A stretch of DNA of 6,061 nucleotides from Candidatus Nanohalarchaeota archaeon (GTDB lineage Archaea > EX4484-52 > B79-G9), in assembly GCA_017610525.1 (NCBI GenBank), contig JAFCBW010000075.1, positions 1 through 6,061 of the forward strand, in the 5' to 3' direction. Positions 5,756-6,061 of the stretch are shown in pieces (the stretch's first letter is position 1; every line of letters begins with the position of its first letter). The translations under genes and the position numbers were made by a program. The notes under the pieces are model-generated. The model searched no databases. It was given only the letters and a program-made list of their open reading frames with translations, and was not told the DNA's origin.

Positions 5756-5900
5756 GTCAGGGTCGCCTAGCTCGGTATGGCGGTAGCCTGCTAAGTTACT
5801 GTCCGCAAGGACGCGAGGGTTCAAAAAAGCCAAAAGCATCCATTATCGATATTAGAGGGTCATAAACCCTCTGGCTCTGAAAATCCCTCCCTTGACGCCA
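5756..5900 (+). tRNA. tRNA-Ser(GCU) with a T-loop intron at 59/60, CCA encoded
   Basis: The gene folds into a complete type II serine tRNA only after removal of 58 nt. The acceptor GTCAGGG (5756-5762) pairs with CCTTGAC (5890-5896) with one G-U. The D-stem is GCC (5765-5767) with GGC (5779-5781). The anticodon stem is GTAGC (5783-5787) with GTTAC (5795-5799) with one G-U, around anticodon GCT at 5790-5792. The long variable arm is GTCC (5801-5804) with GGAC (5809-5812) around GCAA. The T-stem is GAGGG (5815-5819) with CCCTC (5885-5889). Conserved T8, A14, G15, G18, G19, A21, T33 and the loop start TTCAA are all present. Discriminator G73 is 5897, and CCA is encoded at 5898-5900. The spliced RNA is 87 nt including CCA. 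It decodes AGC and AGU codons. Without splicing the T-loop would be 65 nt, so the intron must be removed. Confidence 0.92.
5826..5883 (+). other. Archaeal tRNA intron, 58 nt, with bulge-helix-bulge
   Basis: The junction forms a canonical motif on top of the T-stem. The central 4-bp helix is TTCA (5820-5823) with TGAA (5878-5881). Three-base bulges follow on each strand, AAA (5824-5826) and AAT (5882-5884), and the outer helix is the T-stem itself. Cutting after the second base of each bulge removes 5826-5883 and leaves the 7-nt loop TTCAAAT, exactly what a tRNA needs. The inner helix is AGCCA (5828-5832) with TGGCT (5872-5876), next to one A-C mismatch. Such introns are removed by the archaeal splicing endonuclease and joined by RtcB. 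The intron's middle holds a hairpin, AGAGGG (5854-5859) with CCCTCT (5867-5872); its last base pair competes with the inner helix. Confidence 0.88.
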
Positions 5901-5907
5901 TTTTTTT
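5901..5907 (+). terminator. T7 terminator of the tRNA gene
   Basis: Seven T residues start directly after the encoded CCA, the usual end signal for an archaeal tRNA transcript. Confidence 0.6.
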
Positions 5908-5930
5908 CACCAACATCTCCAACAAAAAAA

Positions 5931-6061
5931 GCTTAGGATTCTCCAATTTACACCAATATCCTATGATTTTTCCACCACTATGACCCACAAAAAGCTTAGG
6001 ATACTCTAATTCTCCCCAATATCCTATGATTTTTCCACCACTATGACCCACAAAAAGCTTA
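5931..6061. repeat. 63-bp tandem direct repeat, two units plus the start of a third
   Basis: Units begin with GCTTAGGAT at 5931 and 5994, and GCTTA recurs at 6057 where the window ends, so the period is 63 bp. The two complete units differ at 5 sites, all within the first 22 bases; the last 41 are identical. The period is a multiple of three and the reverse strand stays open, giving a 21-residue repeat (VGHSGGKIIGYW, then about LE.PKLF). That frame would end at 5860 inside the tRNA gene, so coding is doubtful unless the real end lies elsewhere. It may be an intergenic minisatellite or the tail of a repeat protein. The array probably continues past the edge. Confidence 0.85.

Noticed and set aside
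5756..5825. tRNA fragment or pseudogene
   Set aside because: The 5' part alone lacks a 3' T-stem and acceptor strand, but both occur 58 nt later with perfect pairing, G73 and CCA, and a proper splicing motif bridges the gap.
5860..6051. Reverse-strand ORF of 63 codons with two 21-residue repeats
   Set aside because: Its last dozen or so residues are antisense to the 3' half of the tRNA and the intron, and its first codon is only an arbitrary GTG inside the repeat array. The open frame follows from a 63-bp period. It is described as a repeat, and a longer coding frame entering from the right remains possible.
5931..6061. CRISPR array
   Set aside because: The units are contiguous with no spacers between them, and the 63-bp period is a simple tandem duplication.

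Overview
The window reads as archaeal chromosome. Three genes have a TATA box 24-27 nt upstream of the start codon, which fits leaderless transcripts made from a TBP/TFB-type promoter. Two other genes carry strong GAGGTG ribosome binding sites. A tRNA gene at the right end is interrupted by a 58-nt intron inside its T-loop, bounded by a textbook bulge-helix-bulge. I cannot fix the lineage. Small genomes of DPANN type, or a crenarchaeal, thaumarchaeal or korarchaeal relative, would suit the non-canonical tRNA intron, but that is inference.

Layout from left to right. The first 16 codons of a leftward gene run off the left edge, under an unusual pair of interlocked inverted repeats. A small rightward orphan ORF (138-326) follows, then a short intergenic stretch with a palindrome and a hairpin. 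A leftward 12-helix MFS transporter comes next. Then comes a leftward pair: an Lrp/AsnC regulator and a type I L-asparaginase, separated by 4 nt. A compact divergent promoter region of about 100 bp separates this pair from a rightward pair: an M28 zinc aminopeptidase and a C45-like Ntn hydrolase, 2 nt apart. A small leftward PRC-barrel protein follows. The right end holds the intron-containing tRNA-Ser(GCU) and, directly after its terminator, a 63-bp tandem repeat that leaves the window.

The middle of the window looks like a nitrogen and peptide scavenging cluster. The M28 peptidase and the Ntn hydrolase would release amino acids or hydrolyse amide bonds in the cytosol. The asparaginase would deamidate asparagine. 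The Lrp/AsnC protein, whose family often senses amino acids, sits where it could control both directions. The MFS protein has its own promoter and may or may not belong to the group.

The clearest discoveries are structural: the spliced tRNA-Ser with an intron at 59/60, a copy of the T-stem sequences inside that intron, the 63-bp repeats against its 3' end, and the interlocked dyads at the left edge.
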